A stretch of 64,000 nucleotides of DNA from Eukaryota sp. TZLM1-RC (taxonomy: Eukaryota > Metamonada: BaSk clade): positions 2,294,001 to 2,358,000 of the forward strand of contig JAUPSS010000001.1 in the NCBI GenBank assembly GCA_040285825.1. Reading direction: 5' to 3'. Within the stretch, counting starts at the first letter, position 1. Each line of letters starts with the position of its first letter. Position numbers and translations under genes: made by a program. The notes beneath the pieces were generated by a model, which was not told the origin of the DNA, searched no databases, and worked only from the letters and a program-made list of their open reading frames with translations. Positions 1-10,981 of the stretch are shown piece by piece.

Positions 1-1261
1 GTTGTTGGATTCAATGGATTTACGTTTTCTTTTATTAGGTTTCTTAGCAAATCGTTGATACGCTTCTGAGTATCTGATGGAATGGATTATTTTTCGGTGA
101 TATCTCCACCAAACCATCTCACAGTAGAGAAAGGTGCTTGAGCAGTATTATACTCGTCAACAATTTCTTCGATGACATGTTTACCTGAATCAGTAATTGC
201 AATCGCCCTAAGCAAATCACCATCGTGAGGATCGTCAGCGTTATAAATTTTACAATTCCTCCTAGGTACTTCTTTTTTGCCAGTCGTCAGGTTTGTTATT
301 AATCAAATGGAATTGAAAAGGTTCAGTACAAACATATATGGACCTAACCAAGATACATGTAATTTATAAGGTTGTTTAGTCTTTTAAAGAATATAGTCAC
401 CAAAATTGAATGTGTTTCATTTGTGTTTTTAGGTGACTGGGTGTTTAATAATTGGTGATGCTTTGCTTCTTCTCTTTTCTTTTGAAGGGAATCATTCTTA
501 AATTTGAGGTCTTGCAAAAGTGGCACGTTGGATTCAAAATCGGAATACCTGTCAGGATGTTAGGATCTGATCTTGGGCTGAAAGATCACCCAAACATCTG
601 CTCGTATGGAGTATGATTTGTGATTCTGCTTTTGGTCGAATTTATCAATAATTGAATTATTGGTACATGTGTGGACCATCGTTGTAGTCTATTAATAATG
701 TTTTTATACATTGAATCACATCTCCATGTATTCTTTCTTCCAATCGATCATCTTTCAGAGTGATAGGGAATTGAATTTGAAATTTCAATTGACATTCTTT
801 GGCAAAGCAATTTAAATACTTCGTTGGCAAACTAGGAACCATGACCGCTATGAATAGACATGTGCATGCCAAATATTGCGCAGACATTCCATATCAAAGC
901 ATCTGCATCATCTAACGAATTGAGCTTTTTAAAGGTACGAGTATACCTCGTAAGTGAATCGACAAAAACTAATAAATATTTTTATCATTGTTGTCTTTAT
1001 TTAGTGATCTCTTTGTATTTACGTCCAATTTTGGGAAATCGTGGTTAGCCCACAAGGAACCAGTCGAGGAAGTTTTTGATTGCTTTACTGGTGCTGTTTT
1101 CTGGCAAGTAGGACAACGTTCTATATATTTAATGAGATCATTTCTCATGTTTGGCCACTAGAAATCACTTTCGAAAAGTTTTTGAAGTCTTTCGTTTTTG
1201 TTTGAGTGGCCTGATTGGGTTAATCCATGTATTAGGTTAATTGTCGTTTTCCTTAGATTGG
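1..1261 (-). mobile_element. Decayed Ty3/gypsy-type pol relic (integrase and C-terminal part)
   Basis: The minus strand carries scattered pieces that align, in the same order, with the integrase half of the better preserved element at 10982-12300. At 657-887 the piece ERIHGDVIQCIKTLLIDYND corresponds to the integrase motif around its catalytic Glu and the LLID segment. At 344-526 LLQDLKFKNDSLQKKREEA matches the following linker. Each piece is in a different frame and broken by stops, so this is a dead copy. It continues beyond position 1. It is interrupted at 1262 by an R2-like fragment and the gag remnant of the same element appears to resume at about 1972. Confidence 0.75.
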
Positions 1262-1775
1262 TCTATTTTTTAAAATATGAAATTTATTTTCAACGCTAAC
1301 AAAACATTAAACAAACAAACTAGAAACCAATATCCTCAATACACGCATCAACATCATCAAATCTTTTAAGCGCGCGATTTTCATACTCTATTCCTAATTA
1401 ATTATTTTGTCAACATTTCTGGAATTGCTTTAAGAATACTAAAAACAATTCTATTGTGGCAGAAAATGAAGTTCAATTCTTTTCCTGCTCTTTCTTTTAT
1501 TAAACTTCTGAACCCTTCAAGAAATTTAATGCCAGATATTCCAATGTTACCAAAAAGAGAAACAGCAAATGGAACCAGCTGATACTTGACGTGCTCAACA
1601 CGTCCTAGTTGAGATAAGGGTTCATTGTACTTTGTGATTTTTCTCTTTTCAGCAAAGCAAAGTGGAGTTTCATCTTTTTTAGCAAAATCAATTGCTGAGT
1701 CTTTACAAACATCAACAGTGACAACATCAACAACATTGATTACACCATCAGACCGAATTAAATCAGCACGGATTT
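1262..1775 (-). mobile_element. R2-like non-LTR element, family B, 5'-truncated copy
   Basis: The minus strand matches the 3' end of family B elements (compare 38460-39399): the C-terminal coding part with the endonuclease tail, a stop, then a short 3' tail with AATAAA. The coding frame is broken. Homology stops abruptly near 1772 on the 5' side, as expected for a 5'-truncated insertion. It splits the Ty3/gypsy relic, so it is younger than that relic. I did not find a convincing target duplication. Confidence 0.75.
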
Positions 1776-1971
1776 TCTGTTTTTGTCATGTTTCTTATGA
1801 CTGATCGTTGGTTCTTGCCTGAAGTTCTAAAACCTGAGGCTGCTTGGATTTGAGGTTCATCTCCTAGATTGCATAAATCACTTTTTAGGCTGTTTATATT
1901 CAAATAATTGTCCAATTGATATAATCACAGAAAAAGAGTGGGTTTGAGAGGGTTGCTTGAACTGTACTTGC

Positions 1972-2651
1972 CTATTTACGAGTTGAATATGTAGGGCTCA
2001 ATTCGGGTGTGTAGCGTGTGATGATTGGTGTAAATGAAACATGTATCCATGGATGTATCCAGGATATGTATTACCTCTTGTGCCACGGCCATTTGAGACC
2101 CTACATTCACCTTGGCCTCTACTACAACCTCTGCGAATTTTTCTAAAACTATCAAAACTACCTCTAAATGGTTTACCTCGGCCTCTACTGTTTCCGGTGC
2201 CTCTATGTTGGTCCACGGGAACCAAGTATCTGGTGCATCCAAGATCTTCGCACTCTGCTATCACATGGTCTGATTTCTGACAAAAAGTGCATAAATTGTG
2301 GCCTCCTCTGTAGTGCATTTTCGTTTTCAAGTTAGGAATAAATGATTCGGGCTGATTGGTCATTTTCTTTCCAATTGAGGTGTTAAAATCACCTACTTCT
2401 ATTTTGTGTCTGGAAGCACTTTTTTAATAGCTGAACCGTCTCCCTATTTTGTGCGACTTTCAGCCTTGATTAAAACTTGTTCCTATTTTTTTTGTTAATT
2501 TGGGGAAAGACACCAGCTTGTCCTTACAACAACTTTCTTTACAAAATCCGTCAAACAGAGGCTCAGTAAAAGCTAAATTGTTGATGCCTGTTGAAAAGGC
2601 ACGTGTCACTGTTGATATTGAAAGGGTGACTTTTGCGCTCGACGGATCCAC
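1972..2651 (-). pseudogene. gag relic of the first Ty3/gypsy-type element
   Basis: Two minus-strand pieces (2460-2651 and 1998-2363) resemble the C-terminal half of the gag at 14751-16690. The first contains a degraded capsid-like stretch (LSISTVTRAFSTGINNLAF, compare ITISPALIAEYFLMGLDNFA). The second has a zinc knuckle CTFCQKSDHVIAEC of the standard CX2CX4HX4C form, followed by an RGG/RGR-rich tail. Order and orientation agree with the pol relic at 1-1261, so these are probably one old insertion lacking its protease and RT parts. Confidence 0.65.
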
Positions 2652-3768
2652 AGCTTAGATCTTGGCTGATACATCCATTATGTATGTCAACATTCTTAGG
2701 ATTTCGCCAAAGCTTTTCATAAATATAACATAGATTCTATAAATATTCCAAACTCGCTTTCCGTGTCTTGGATTGAATTGATCTTGTGCCAATTGAATTG
2801 AGGTTTGTGAAGGGCTAATTTGGTGTCATGGAATGAATTGAATTATTTACTTCTACAGAGGAGCAGTCAAATTTCAGTGTCTGCAGGCCCCATACCAAAA
2901 ATATCTTGTTGTTTCCATAATGAAATTTCTAAAAGGTTGGTTGTTGCCAGAACGAAACCTGAATAGGTCGAATGTATGGATTAGAGGCCCTAGCTTATGA
3001 ATGAAATTAGGGTCGATTCTACAAATTTTTGGTTTTTGATGCGAATTGAGCTAAGAATGTAATGAATCGATTTGTTGTTGTATCTCAATTGTGTCGCCTC
3101 CGTGAACTGCTTACAACTGTGATAAACTGTTTACCATGTCAGTGATCTGTTCTTCCTAAAAAGAAGCAGCCATTCGTCATCATTGTCGTCAGGGATGTTG
3201 ATGAAATCGCTGGTAAATGCGGAAAACAGTGTTGTAGGAATTCTAGAAGAAGATTGAATCGAAGAAATAGAGGAAGCTAAGGAACTTAGAAGGAGAATGC
3301 ATGAACGTAAAAACAGTTGTTATACTATGTAAAGCCAAAATTATCAAAAACAATGTAATACTTTGTGATTATTCAAGAATAAAGATGAAATCTGATTGAA
3401 GTAAATGAATACGAAGAATTTTGATGGAATGGTGGTGGAATTTTAAGAATTTTAGGAATTCTATCAAGTAAGTGTATATTACACCTTTTTTCATCAGAAA
3501 ATTCCAGGAATTCTCAAAGTTACCGTTCCTTGAATAATTCTAGAAATAATTAAAGTTCTAAAATCTAAAGCTATGTTATTGTTAAGCAACAAACTTTGAT
3601 CAAAACTTTTACCTACATAAATCCCATCAATTGAATGACGGGAGATTCTTGCTATTCACTTGGATTGCAACTCGCTTGCTATAATACTCTGTGATATAAT
3701 TCAAAATGGAGTTACGATAACGAAGAAGAGCTTTTAATTATGAAAATACAATGTTGTTCCAAATCAAA
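2652..3768. other. Unassigned intergenic stretch
   Basis: I see no convincing gene here. The stretch has short AT-rich runs and a cluster of GAATT-containing near-repeats around 3425-3560 (AGGAATTCT and CCAGGAATTCT on either side of a short spacer) that may be the edge of a small decayed element. A short broken reading frame near 3197-3330 has no recognisable similarity. Confidence 0.4.
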
Positions 3769-3931
3769 TGTTAGCTTAGGCTAACCGTATTGATCCCAAT
3801 TTAGAAAGTTGACGTTACATCACGGCAGCATTAGTTTAATTTCATTCTTTGTTTTTCTTAGTTTGTTGTTTTCTTAACTCTGCCATAAACTTCTAGTGTG
3901 TTTATTTTAACTGTTTATGGAACCCAGTGCA
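3769..3931 (+). repeat. 5' LTR
   Basis: About 163 bp, repeated directly at 8960-9120 with roughly 85-90% identity by eye. It begins TGTTAGCTTAGGCTAA, a near-palindromic start, and ends ..GTGCA. The second half (CTCTGCCATAAACTTCTAG) is almost identical between the two copies. The divergence between the LTRs implies an old insertion. Confidence 0.85.
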
Positions 3932-4013
3932 CTAAAATTAACAGTAATTACTGTGGACCAAAGAAGATCCACCACCATTTCGACCCCTGCCACTTTGTTG
4001 TGTCCTTAATCAG

Positions 4014-5469
4014 AGCATACCGGTCGAGATTCAATCTCCCGCTATGTTGAGGCACTCAAAGTTTATGCCGCTCGTATTTCTAATCATGTCCCATCAGACA
4101 TGACAAGATACCCTTCCGCAACTAACTCTCAGTCTGCCTCTAGCTCACGCGCTCCCAAAGCCTCCTCCTCCACCTACGACCGAAATACCATCGAATCTTT
4201 CGCTCAGGAGATCGCTAGCTTAAGGTCGAGACTTTTTTCTGCTTCCGTTTCTGAAGAACCTTTCGAGAACCCCTCCGAGCCCGCTACTAATCCTCTGGAC
4301 CAAGATGAGTCCTCCTCTGCCCTTCACCCTCGAAGTTTCAAACTTCCATCTGAGCGAACCTACCCCTCCAACCGCAGAGCCTCCATTGCCCCTGAACCCT
4401 CCCTTGGACTGACCTCCTACGAGAGCCGCCAAACCTCCCCTGAAGATAGACTTTTCCTCGCCATGCTCCCCCACCTACTCAACTCCATAGCCCCAGTGGT
4501 CTTAGACAGCTTTCAAATCTTTGAAGGAATAGACCCTACTGACCGCGAAGCCGTTTTGAGACACCTCTTCTGCTTTTGCCAGTTCTAAGATTCTGCTGCT
4601 GCTTACCATAAGCTTCAATTTCTGAAACTCAACTTGTCCGCTCCCACGGCCTCAGAAGTTATCACTATTCATATAACTCAGTTCCTTAAACAAGTAAAAC
4701 TCTGCCCCATTGACCTACCCGAGACAGCTAGAATGAAATTCTTCCTCAATGGTATCCGTCCCAAGAAGCCGCTGCTTTGTCCTCCGCACTGATTCAGAGA
4801 ATGGCCTGATTAATAACTTATTTTCTCTTGTGGCTCGCCTCCGAGAGCTCCTTCCCTCTTATCATCTCCCGTACTCTGCATATTACGCCGCTCAAAACTC
4901 TTTTCCTCCTTTCCGACCCCCTCGTAACCCACAGCCGTCCTGAGCTCCCCAAAGAACTCCTCAAACTCATCACCGGACACCCAAGTCCAACTCCCCCCGC
5001 AAGCCTCCCTCTTCTGCCCAATCCAACAGATCCGACCAGAAGTACTTTTCTCCCCGAAAATCCCCCCTCTCTTGTCACCTGCTTCTATTGCAAAAAGCAG
5101 GGACACATGGTGAAAGACTGCGCAAAACCCGAATGCAAGGCTAGCAAACCTCGTAAGTATGGTAATAACCCTACTCTCCAGAAGCGACACAACTTGCGCC
5201 GAAATGTAAATCAAGTGACTCACGACAAGCCTAATGAGCCTCAAGTTAACTCTGTTGTAAATTCTATTCAGTTCGCCCTATCCGAATATACTTACGTTGA
5301 AAACATCTTCTCTCCCGGAGTAATGTCCTCGTCAACATCTAGTTCTGACAATAATTCGTATAACATAACCCTTAACCCGTTCTCTTCAATAAACCATTAT
5401 AATTACCTAACACCATCCTCATCCTCCTCTTCCAGGAGCCCCACACCGTCCTCCTCACGACGCCCGTGA
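4014..5469 (+). pseudogene. gag of the RT-deficient LTR element
   Basis: An open frame runs from about 4014, with the first ATG at 4100, to a TAA at 4586-4588. The same frame continues sensibly past this stop (DSAAAYHKLQFLKLNL) to about 4790, where the reading shifts. The 3' part (4828-5469) contains CFYCKKQGHMVKDC, a canonical CX2CX4HX4C zinc knuckle that would bind RNA in a nucleocapsid. The N-terminal part is Ser/Pro rich. At least one nonsense change and one or more shifts make it non-functional. Confidence 0.75.
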
Positions 5470-5924
5470 ATTCCAAGAACTTTTTGATAACTTGGATTCG
5501 TTAGCCCCTCCTGTTCCTGAAGCTAATCACACCCTTATCTCTCGCTCTTCCTCATTTTCTCCCGAAGCTTCTTCTGATTCCTCGTTTGATTCAGATTAGT
5601 TAATCTCGAAAGTCTCTTCACGCCCAAATCTTGTGGTGCCGCCAGGAAAGATTCTCTCCCGTAACATAGATTCTTTGTCGTTGGAAGATACTACTACTCC
5701 CGACCTAGCACATTGAATCTGGGTTGGTCGACGCCGACTGTGCTTACGAGGACGGTGGAATAACGCAAGCAGCCTCTGAACTGACCATGAACTCCTTGTC
5801 CGACAAGACTCTGGGATGGAAGAAACCTTTCGAAAAGCACCGATCCCCTATTGAACCCCTGATCTTATTAGACAAGGATGGATTAAACAAGCCCGTGGAT
5901 AAGAACCTACTCCATTTGAAGATG

Positions 5925-6302
5925 TAAGTTGATGAACACACCTTCTTATATGGAATGGTAGACAGTGGAACCACCATCTATTGCATCTCTAAGGACCTGA
6001 TCAAAAAGGCCAAGCTTTTCCTCACGAACGCCTCTCTCGAAGTAGGACTTGCTGACAGAACTCAGCTCCTCTACCCTCTTGCCTCTGGAAAACTCACCTT
6101 CTCTCTCGTTGGTGCCGCTAAGCTTACCTTTGTTGACGTAATCGTTGCGGTACTCCCCTGCCAGAACTCATGCATCATCGGTTGGGACCTCTTTGAAAGG
6201 CTAGGCATCCTAACCAAAGATTGTCTCTTTCTAAACCTCTCTGATAGGAACTACCAGCTAATGGAAGACGAATCCATCCCTGATCAGTTCATTCCTCTGT
6301 AA
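5925..6302 (+). pseudogene. Retroviral-type aspartic protease of the RT-deficient element
   Basis: The frame contains FLYGMVDSGTTIYCISKDLI, the DSG active site of a retropepsin, then a hydrophobic strand and IIGWDLFERLGI near the end, which fits the second conserved Ile-Ile-Gly motif of Ty3-type proteases. The downstream linker (6303-6510), in another frame, still reads FSKLPAPEGIDRPPMHIPFR, the usual lead-in to reverse transcriptase. The RT itself does not follow. Confidence 0.75.
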
Positions 6303-6610
6303 GACCGGGTCTCCGCTCTCTCCACCTTCTCTGCTTTCCCCGACCTGGATAAGACCTCATTCCTGCTCAATGACCCCACTCTGGAAAACTCAACTAAAGA
6401 CTTGTTGTTCAAATACCCCGAAGTTTTCTCAAAGCTTCCTGCTCCCGAAGGCATAGACCGTCCGCCTATGCACATCCCTTTTCGTGACGAGACCAAGATA
6501 GTCTCCCAGAAGTTAACTGGGAAAGAAACCGTCACCTCACCCACCGTTGCCGCCTCAGGATCAATCAATTGTACCTGAATGACGAGTCACCTTCGATGTA
6601 CTACTAATGC

Positions 6611-7432
6611 CTCTGGAAACGCGCTGAACAATGTAACTATCGCTTTCATGATTTGGCTCCTCCTCCCTGCAACCCCAGAGAATGTCACAACTCCCCCAAA
6701 TGTGACCATTTCCCTTGTACCCCCGACATGCTTACTGTCAGCACCTATGGTGAACAATTATATGATTTTTGTTTACACCCTACTGCCCTGACGTACTCTG
6801 ACTTGGGACCTCCCTCGAATCATCCCGCTCTGGTTAAATGCCAACTTTTTCCCGACCCCATCTACGCCAATTACTTCTTATCTACGTCCCGAGAACTCAC
6901 CATTTTTGTCCCCCTTAGCCTACTCAAACCCAAGATCCACTTAGTATACCACTACGACGAAGACGAAGTTACTCCCTGCCGCACAGCTATTCCATGCCTG
7001 GAAATGTTTCATAGCCATCAGATAGACCTTCATGATAGAAGAATTCACTATCACTATTTGCCACTGGACTATCACTCGGTCTTTGAAACCAAAGACGAAC
7101 CCCAGTTCATACACGAAACATCTCATGTTTGCTCCCACTTCGAGGACATCCGTGCCCTTCTGTTTGACAACCCTACTGAATACCACTCCCGAATCGACTT
7201 CATCTTACAAGATAAAGTCCTCGAAATCATTGACTATAGTGATGGTCGCCAGGGCTTCGCTAATGCCAACCGCTCCCCCAAAGATCTACCTACCTACTAC
7301 CTCACTAGTTCCCGCTTCCACTTGCCTACCCGCAGAGAGACCTACCCAAAGATCATCCCCGTTTCCTTTGTTCCCAGTTCATGTCTGAAGATGATGAATA
7401 TGATTGAAGATTCAGTTTTGACTCGGCCATGA
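6611..7432 (+). CDS. Unknown ORF in place of RT/RNase H
   Basis: An open frame of about 270 codons without an ATG at its start follows directly after the protease-RT linker. It starts with a Cys-rich stretch (for example CNPRECHNSPKCDHFPC) that could bind zinc, then a region rich in His, Tyr and Asp. I find none of the RT motifs (no YxDD, no LDFxxAF block) and no RNase H DEDD pattern. The same C-rich base composition as the rest of the element suggests it belongs to it rather than being a later insertion. Function unknown. It could also be the remains of a host sequence picked up by the element. Confidence 0.45.
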   Translation, partial: LWKRAEQCNYRFHDLAPPPCNPRECHNSPKCDHFPCTPDMLTVSTYGEQLYDFCLHPTALTYSDLGPPSNHPALVKCQLFPDPIYANYFLSTSRELTIFVPLSLLKPKIHLVYHYDEDEVTPCRTAIPCLEMFHSHQIDLHDRRIHYHYLPLDYHSVFETKDEPQFIHETSHVCSHFEDIRALLFDNPTEYHSRIDFILQDKVLEIIDYSDGRQGFANANRSPKDLPTYYLTSSRFHLPTRRETYPKIIPVSFVPSSCLKMMNMIEDSVLTRP

Positions 7433-7511
7433 TCGAGATCTCCTTTGAGTCCGACTCCCACCACGTCGCTTCCTGGTTCACTCCTTATCCGAATCCTCCA
7501 CCAGTTCCGAC

Positions 7512-8965
7512 TTGATCGCCAAGCCCCTCGCTAGAAACTCTCCCGCCCGCTCATTCCTGGACAAACTGTTCAAAGAACAACAAAAAATCCCTGACAGTGA
7601 CCCTCTGTTTGTTGAATGTAAGGTCAAACCTCAACTGGGCTTAAAGCTAACCCAATTTGATAAGATCCTAGTTGCTCCCTCCCTTCGACCCGAGATCCTC
7701 CTTCTAGTTCATGGATCTACTGAAGCTGGCCACCCCGCTTTCGCTAACTGCTGGAAGAACCTACTTGGCTCAGATTTTCTTTGGGCCTTCACGAAAGCTG
7801 ATCTAACAAACCATGTGAAGGAATGCGTCCCCTGCCAGAAAACTGCCCCGGTTCCCTCAAGCTTCATATCCTCTACTGGCTCTCTGAACTCTGCACACCG
7901 CCCTTTTGGGTACCTCCACTGTGACTGCATAGGTCCTCTCCCTCTCGATGTCGACGAATCCAAATACGTAATCCATTTTGTTGACGCCTTTTCGAAGTTC
8001 AGTATCCTCGTATCCTCTCGTGATCTGAAGGCCCAATCCATAGTAGAGGCGCTCATTGTCCATGTCTATTTTATCTTTGAAGCCCCTAAGGCGATCCACT
8101 CGGACAATGGCCCTGTGTTCGCCAATCAGGATCTTCTCCTTGTTCTGTTCCTATTTGAAAATTGAACATTTTCTATCGATACCCCATTTCCATCAATACA
8201 TTAGCTTGGTCGAACGCCAGCAGCGTACTTTCTTACAAGCCCTCCGAAAGCCCGTGTTGGATTTAGCGACTATGACAATTGGTCCCATTATGACCCTATC
8301 TGTCAACCGATCATTAATTCCCAAATGCGCTCCTCTCTACACCACTCTACCTACCAGCTGATTTTCGGTACTGACTGTTCGCCTGGACTGCTCCCACACA
8401 CCCTGTTGAACGACTTAGGCTCCGTACCACAAGAACCTGATGTTCCCGATTACCTGCGCCATGTGTCCCAAATTACCAAGCGTTGAAACCAATCCGGGAA
8501 ATCCATCTCAACTGCTCCAAGAAGGACCCTGCCCCTGACACTCGCAAGTACTCTCCCCAGGTGAATGGTCGAGTCTTTGTTCTGCGCGAGAAGCCAGACA
8601 ATCTCCATGGTCATTATGTTGGCCCATACCCCGTACAGAAGATCCTGTCCCCTAGCTCCGTTCTTGTTCTGAATCCTGTTACCCGCTCTTCTCTGAAGAC
8701 CTCCGTACATCTTGTCAAGCCTTGTTACTCATCTTTGCTGCCTGCTATGCTAGACGCTTATGTTGCTGCAGATTCTGGTGAGACCTTCCTAGTTGCAATT
8801 CTCGATATCTCAAGCAACACAGCCACTATTTTGTCGTCTGATGGAACTACCACAAAACAGCCGGTCTTCTCCATTAAGAACACCTCTGCTTACTCTCGTT
8901 ATCTGAAACTATCCGATCCTCCTGCTCCGAAGAAACGCGGAAGAAAGAAAAAGAGGCAGTTTTAG
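7512..8965 (+). pseudogene. Integrase and basic C-terminal tail of the RT-deficient element
   Basis: The N-terminal HHCC zinc-binding motif is visible (His-Gly-Ser..Gly-His then CVPCQK). The catalytic core follows with Asp in HCDCIGPL, Asp in IHSDNGPVF, and Glu in LVERQQRTFL after a frameshift near 8160. The last open frame (8483-8965) holds the C-terminal region and ends in KKRGRKKKRQ, a basic tail that could act in nuclear targeting. Frames change at least twice, so the protein cannot be made from this copy. The 3' end of the coding sequence runs into the polypurine tract. Confidence 0.8.
8937..8958 (+). other. Polypurine tract
   Basis: A run of purines (AAGAAAGAAAAAGAGG) lies immediately before the 3' LTR, the expected position of the plus-strand primer in LTR retrotransposons. 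It also encodes the basic tail of the integrase frame. Confidence 0.6.
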
Positions 8966-9120
8966 CTTAGGCTAAACGTGCTCATCCCAATTAGAAAATT
9001 GATGTGAAATCACGCCATCATTGGTTTAATTTCATTGTTTGTTTTTCATAGTTTGATTTTTCTTAACTCTGCCATAAACTTCTAGTGTGTTTATTTTAAC
9101 TGTTTATGGAAGCCATTGCA
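8960..9120 (+). repeat. 3' LTR
   Basis: Direct repeat of 3769-3931, starting TTTTAGCTTAGGCTAAACGT and ending CCATTGCA. The outer TG of the 5' copy is TT here, and several single-base differences and a short indel separate the two. Confidence 0.85.
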
Positions 9121-9129
9121 CTGAACCCA

Positions 9130-9480
9130 ACACAAATAATCGAATAAACGGCCACTTTCTTTGAAAAGATTTCCTAAGTCATCTGAAAAATTGAGACCAT
9201 CAGAATCCAAGGGTATCAAAAATAGAAATATCAATTGGGACAAATTTGATGTTTCTGCCCCGAACCCCATCAAGAAGTTGTAGAAGGGCTTCGTATTTTG
9301 ATTTCATGAAAAGCTCAGCAACTTTGAGTAAATGTCGAATCTCTGAATTGGAACTTCTTTTCCATAAAGACACAGTAGTACAATCGATAATATGTTCAGT
9401 TTGCCTATACCAAGCAAATTGAATAACACCTCGTTTTTGGCTCAAACTGAAATTGTATTCATCAAAAAGAAGTTCTAAAC
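9130..9480 (-). pseudogene. Unknown broken coding remnant interrupted by a hAT-type miniature element
   Basis: The minus strand reads as a plausible protein (for example FDEYNFSLSQKRGVIQFAW) from about 9480 to about 9215, then changes frame to continue LDSDGLNFSDDLGNLFKESG down to about 9130. Its upstream part is cut by the miniature element at 9481-9933. On the far side, after one copy of the target duplication, the frame continues for only a few codons up to an AG that could be a splice acceptor. I do not recognise the family. Confidence 0.35.
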
Positions 9481-9933
9481 CATACCTGGGCATGACGTTA
9501 GAACGTCATGTCAAAAGTGTCTTGTCATCATTGTCATGACTTGTCATGGCAATCAACACTGCTGTTATGGTGTTATGACAAATTGAATCTTTTGTACAAA
9601 ACGTACACGTTAAATCAATAAAGACACATTTATTCAAAAACTTCATGTCCACAACTTTGAACGAGACACCCACTGAGGGCTTCAAACTGCACTCCCTTCA
9701 AAATAGTACATATCCGGCATGGAGTCTCTTCTTTGAGCGCAACTACCACAATAGTTATGCAAATCTTTGTTGTCGTTATTAAAGAAGAGAGTTTGGTTGT
9801 TTGCAGAAGTTGTAAAATAAAATATAAATAGAACAAAATTTAAATAAAACAATAAATTTATAAAGAAATATACAATATCGTTTTTTAAGAAAAGTGCCAT
9901 GACAATTTAGAGTAGTTGTCATGCCCAGGTATG
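9481..9933. mobile_element. hAT-type miniature inverted-repeat element
   Basis: 453 bp with perfect 16-bp terminal inverted repeats CATACCTGGGCATGAC. It is flanked by an 8-bp target duplication with one mismatch, ttctaaac (9473-9480) and ttctaaag (9934-9941). An 8-bp duplication is typical of hAT elements. Just inside the left end is a near-perfect palindrome ATGACGTTagAACGTCAT. It has no transposase and would depend on one supplied elsewhere. Confidence 0.85.
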
Positions 9934-9941
9934 TTCTAAAG

Positions 9942-10390
9942 ACACTGGATGTTAAGCACATTTTATCAGATTATAAATAAATCAGGAACTGTGTTGTGGA
10001 TAACTTTTTCGAGTAAATTTACAGCAAGAAAAATGGTGATTGAAAAAACCATAAGCACCAAATTGATATTTGATTTCTGATAAACATTAAAGAGGAAGCA
10101 CATTAAGTGTGATTGGCATGACTGTCAAAAATTGAAAATCTAAGAGTAATAGACCAAAAACGGTGAGGAATTTGAGTTGACAAATAAGATGAACTATTTT
10201 GAAAAGAATTCACACAACACAAAGAAAACAAAAATCGTTTGAATGAATAGTCCGGCAAATTTGGAATTTGTAATATCAGTAGAAGCTTTTTGATTTTTTT
10301 GCTTAAGTGATTGAGAAGCACATTCCTCATTCTCTATTGATGTTCCCAACAACTGAATACAATCATCATCATAATTCACAAATGGCAATA
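9942..10390. other. Unassigned stretch
   Basis: AT-rich sequence with overlapping short frames on the minus strand (for example 10194-10394) that I cannot tie to any protein family. It may hold upstream exons of the broken minus-strand remnant at 9130-9480, but I cannot show it. Confidence 0.3.
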
Positions 10391-10708
10391 CCACTCCCCC
10401 AAAAGAGATGAAATCAATCTTTCTACCAAGAACTTAAGCATTTGAAAGGATTAAGTTCAAGACCAATTCAAAAATTCAAAATTCCAAACAAAATTGTTGT
10501 ATTTTGTAATAATGCGGAAGGGCCTATTTGGAAAACTTATCCACAAGTGCCACATCATCAAGTCTTGAAAATTGTGTCTTGTGTTGCACAAAATGACACA
10601 AAAATTGGATTTAGAGAAATGCAAAAACGGAAGGGGCCCATTAAGTCACTTTGTTTTACACTTGAACATGAGGATATAAAATCCATTTTCATAACTAATG
10701 ATGAGTGA
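10391..10708 (+). pseudogene. Unknown ORF remnant
   Basis: An ATG at 10382 is followed after nine codons by TGA. The same frame then stays open for about 100 codons (NQSFYQELKHLKGLSSRPIQ, later VVFCNNAEGPIWKTYPQ, ending IFITNDE). Composition is protein-like but I do not recognise it. It is either a decayed gene with one nonsense change or part of an unknown element. Confidence 0.3.
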
Positions 10709-10772
10709 GCTGAATATAAAAATTCAAACAAAGGAGCGTACCCTGCCTCCAAAAACACAATATATCATTGTG

Positions 10773-10851
10773 TGTTGCCTAAAGTCTATTGTAGTAAAGA
10801 AAAGTCTGATTTATTTTCTATTCATATTATATAAGCCTTAGGGCGCCAACA
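10773..10851 (-). repeat. Candidate 3' LTR, very short (79 bp)
   Basis: On the minus strand a polypurine tract (AAAAAGGGAAGAAGCAG) is followed at once by TGTTGGCGCCCTAAGG. The segment ends GGCAACA 79 bp later, so it has TGTTG..CAACA ends, as an LTR should. The matching 5' LTR is not present because the element is truncated, so the exact length cannot be confirmed here. Confidence 0.45.
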
Positions 10852-10981
10852 CTGCTTCTTCCCTTTTTCAAAATAAATCAGCTTATATGAATATGAAATA
10901 AAAACTATATACAAATAACGAAATAACTATAAATAAATACATATAATCGATATAATATTAATATCCGATATAAACTAAGAA

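Larger units (their letters stand above)
3769..9120 (+). mobile_element. Ty3/gypsy-type LTR retrotransposon, RT-deficient copy
   Basis: A complete LTR-to-LTR element: 5' LTR, gag with zinc knuckle, aspartic protease, an unrelated ORF where RT/RNase H should be, integrase, basic tail, polypurine tract, 3' LTR. The reading frames carry several stops and shifts, so this copy is dead. It is markedly richer in C and G than all flanking DNA. The order protease-(gap)-integrase and the integrase HHCC/DDE motifs indicate Ty3/gypsy. No matching target duplication is visible outside the LTRs. Confidence 0.85.

Noticed and set aside
2041-2280. Plus-strand ORF opposite the gag remnant
   Set aside because: It is the antisense of the zinc-knuckle/RGG region and has no independent support.
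3950-3975. Primer-binding site TGGACCAAAGAAG after the 5' LTR
   Set aside because: It begins about 20 bp after the LTR and I cannot match it to a tRNA 3' end.
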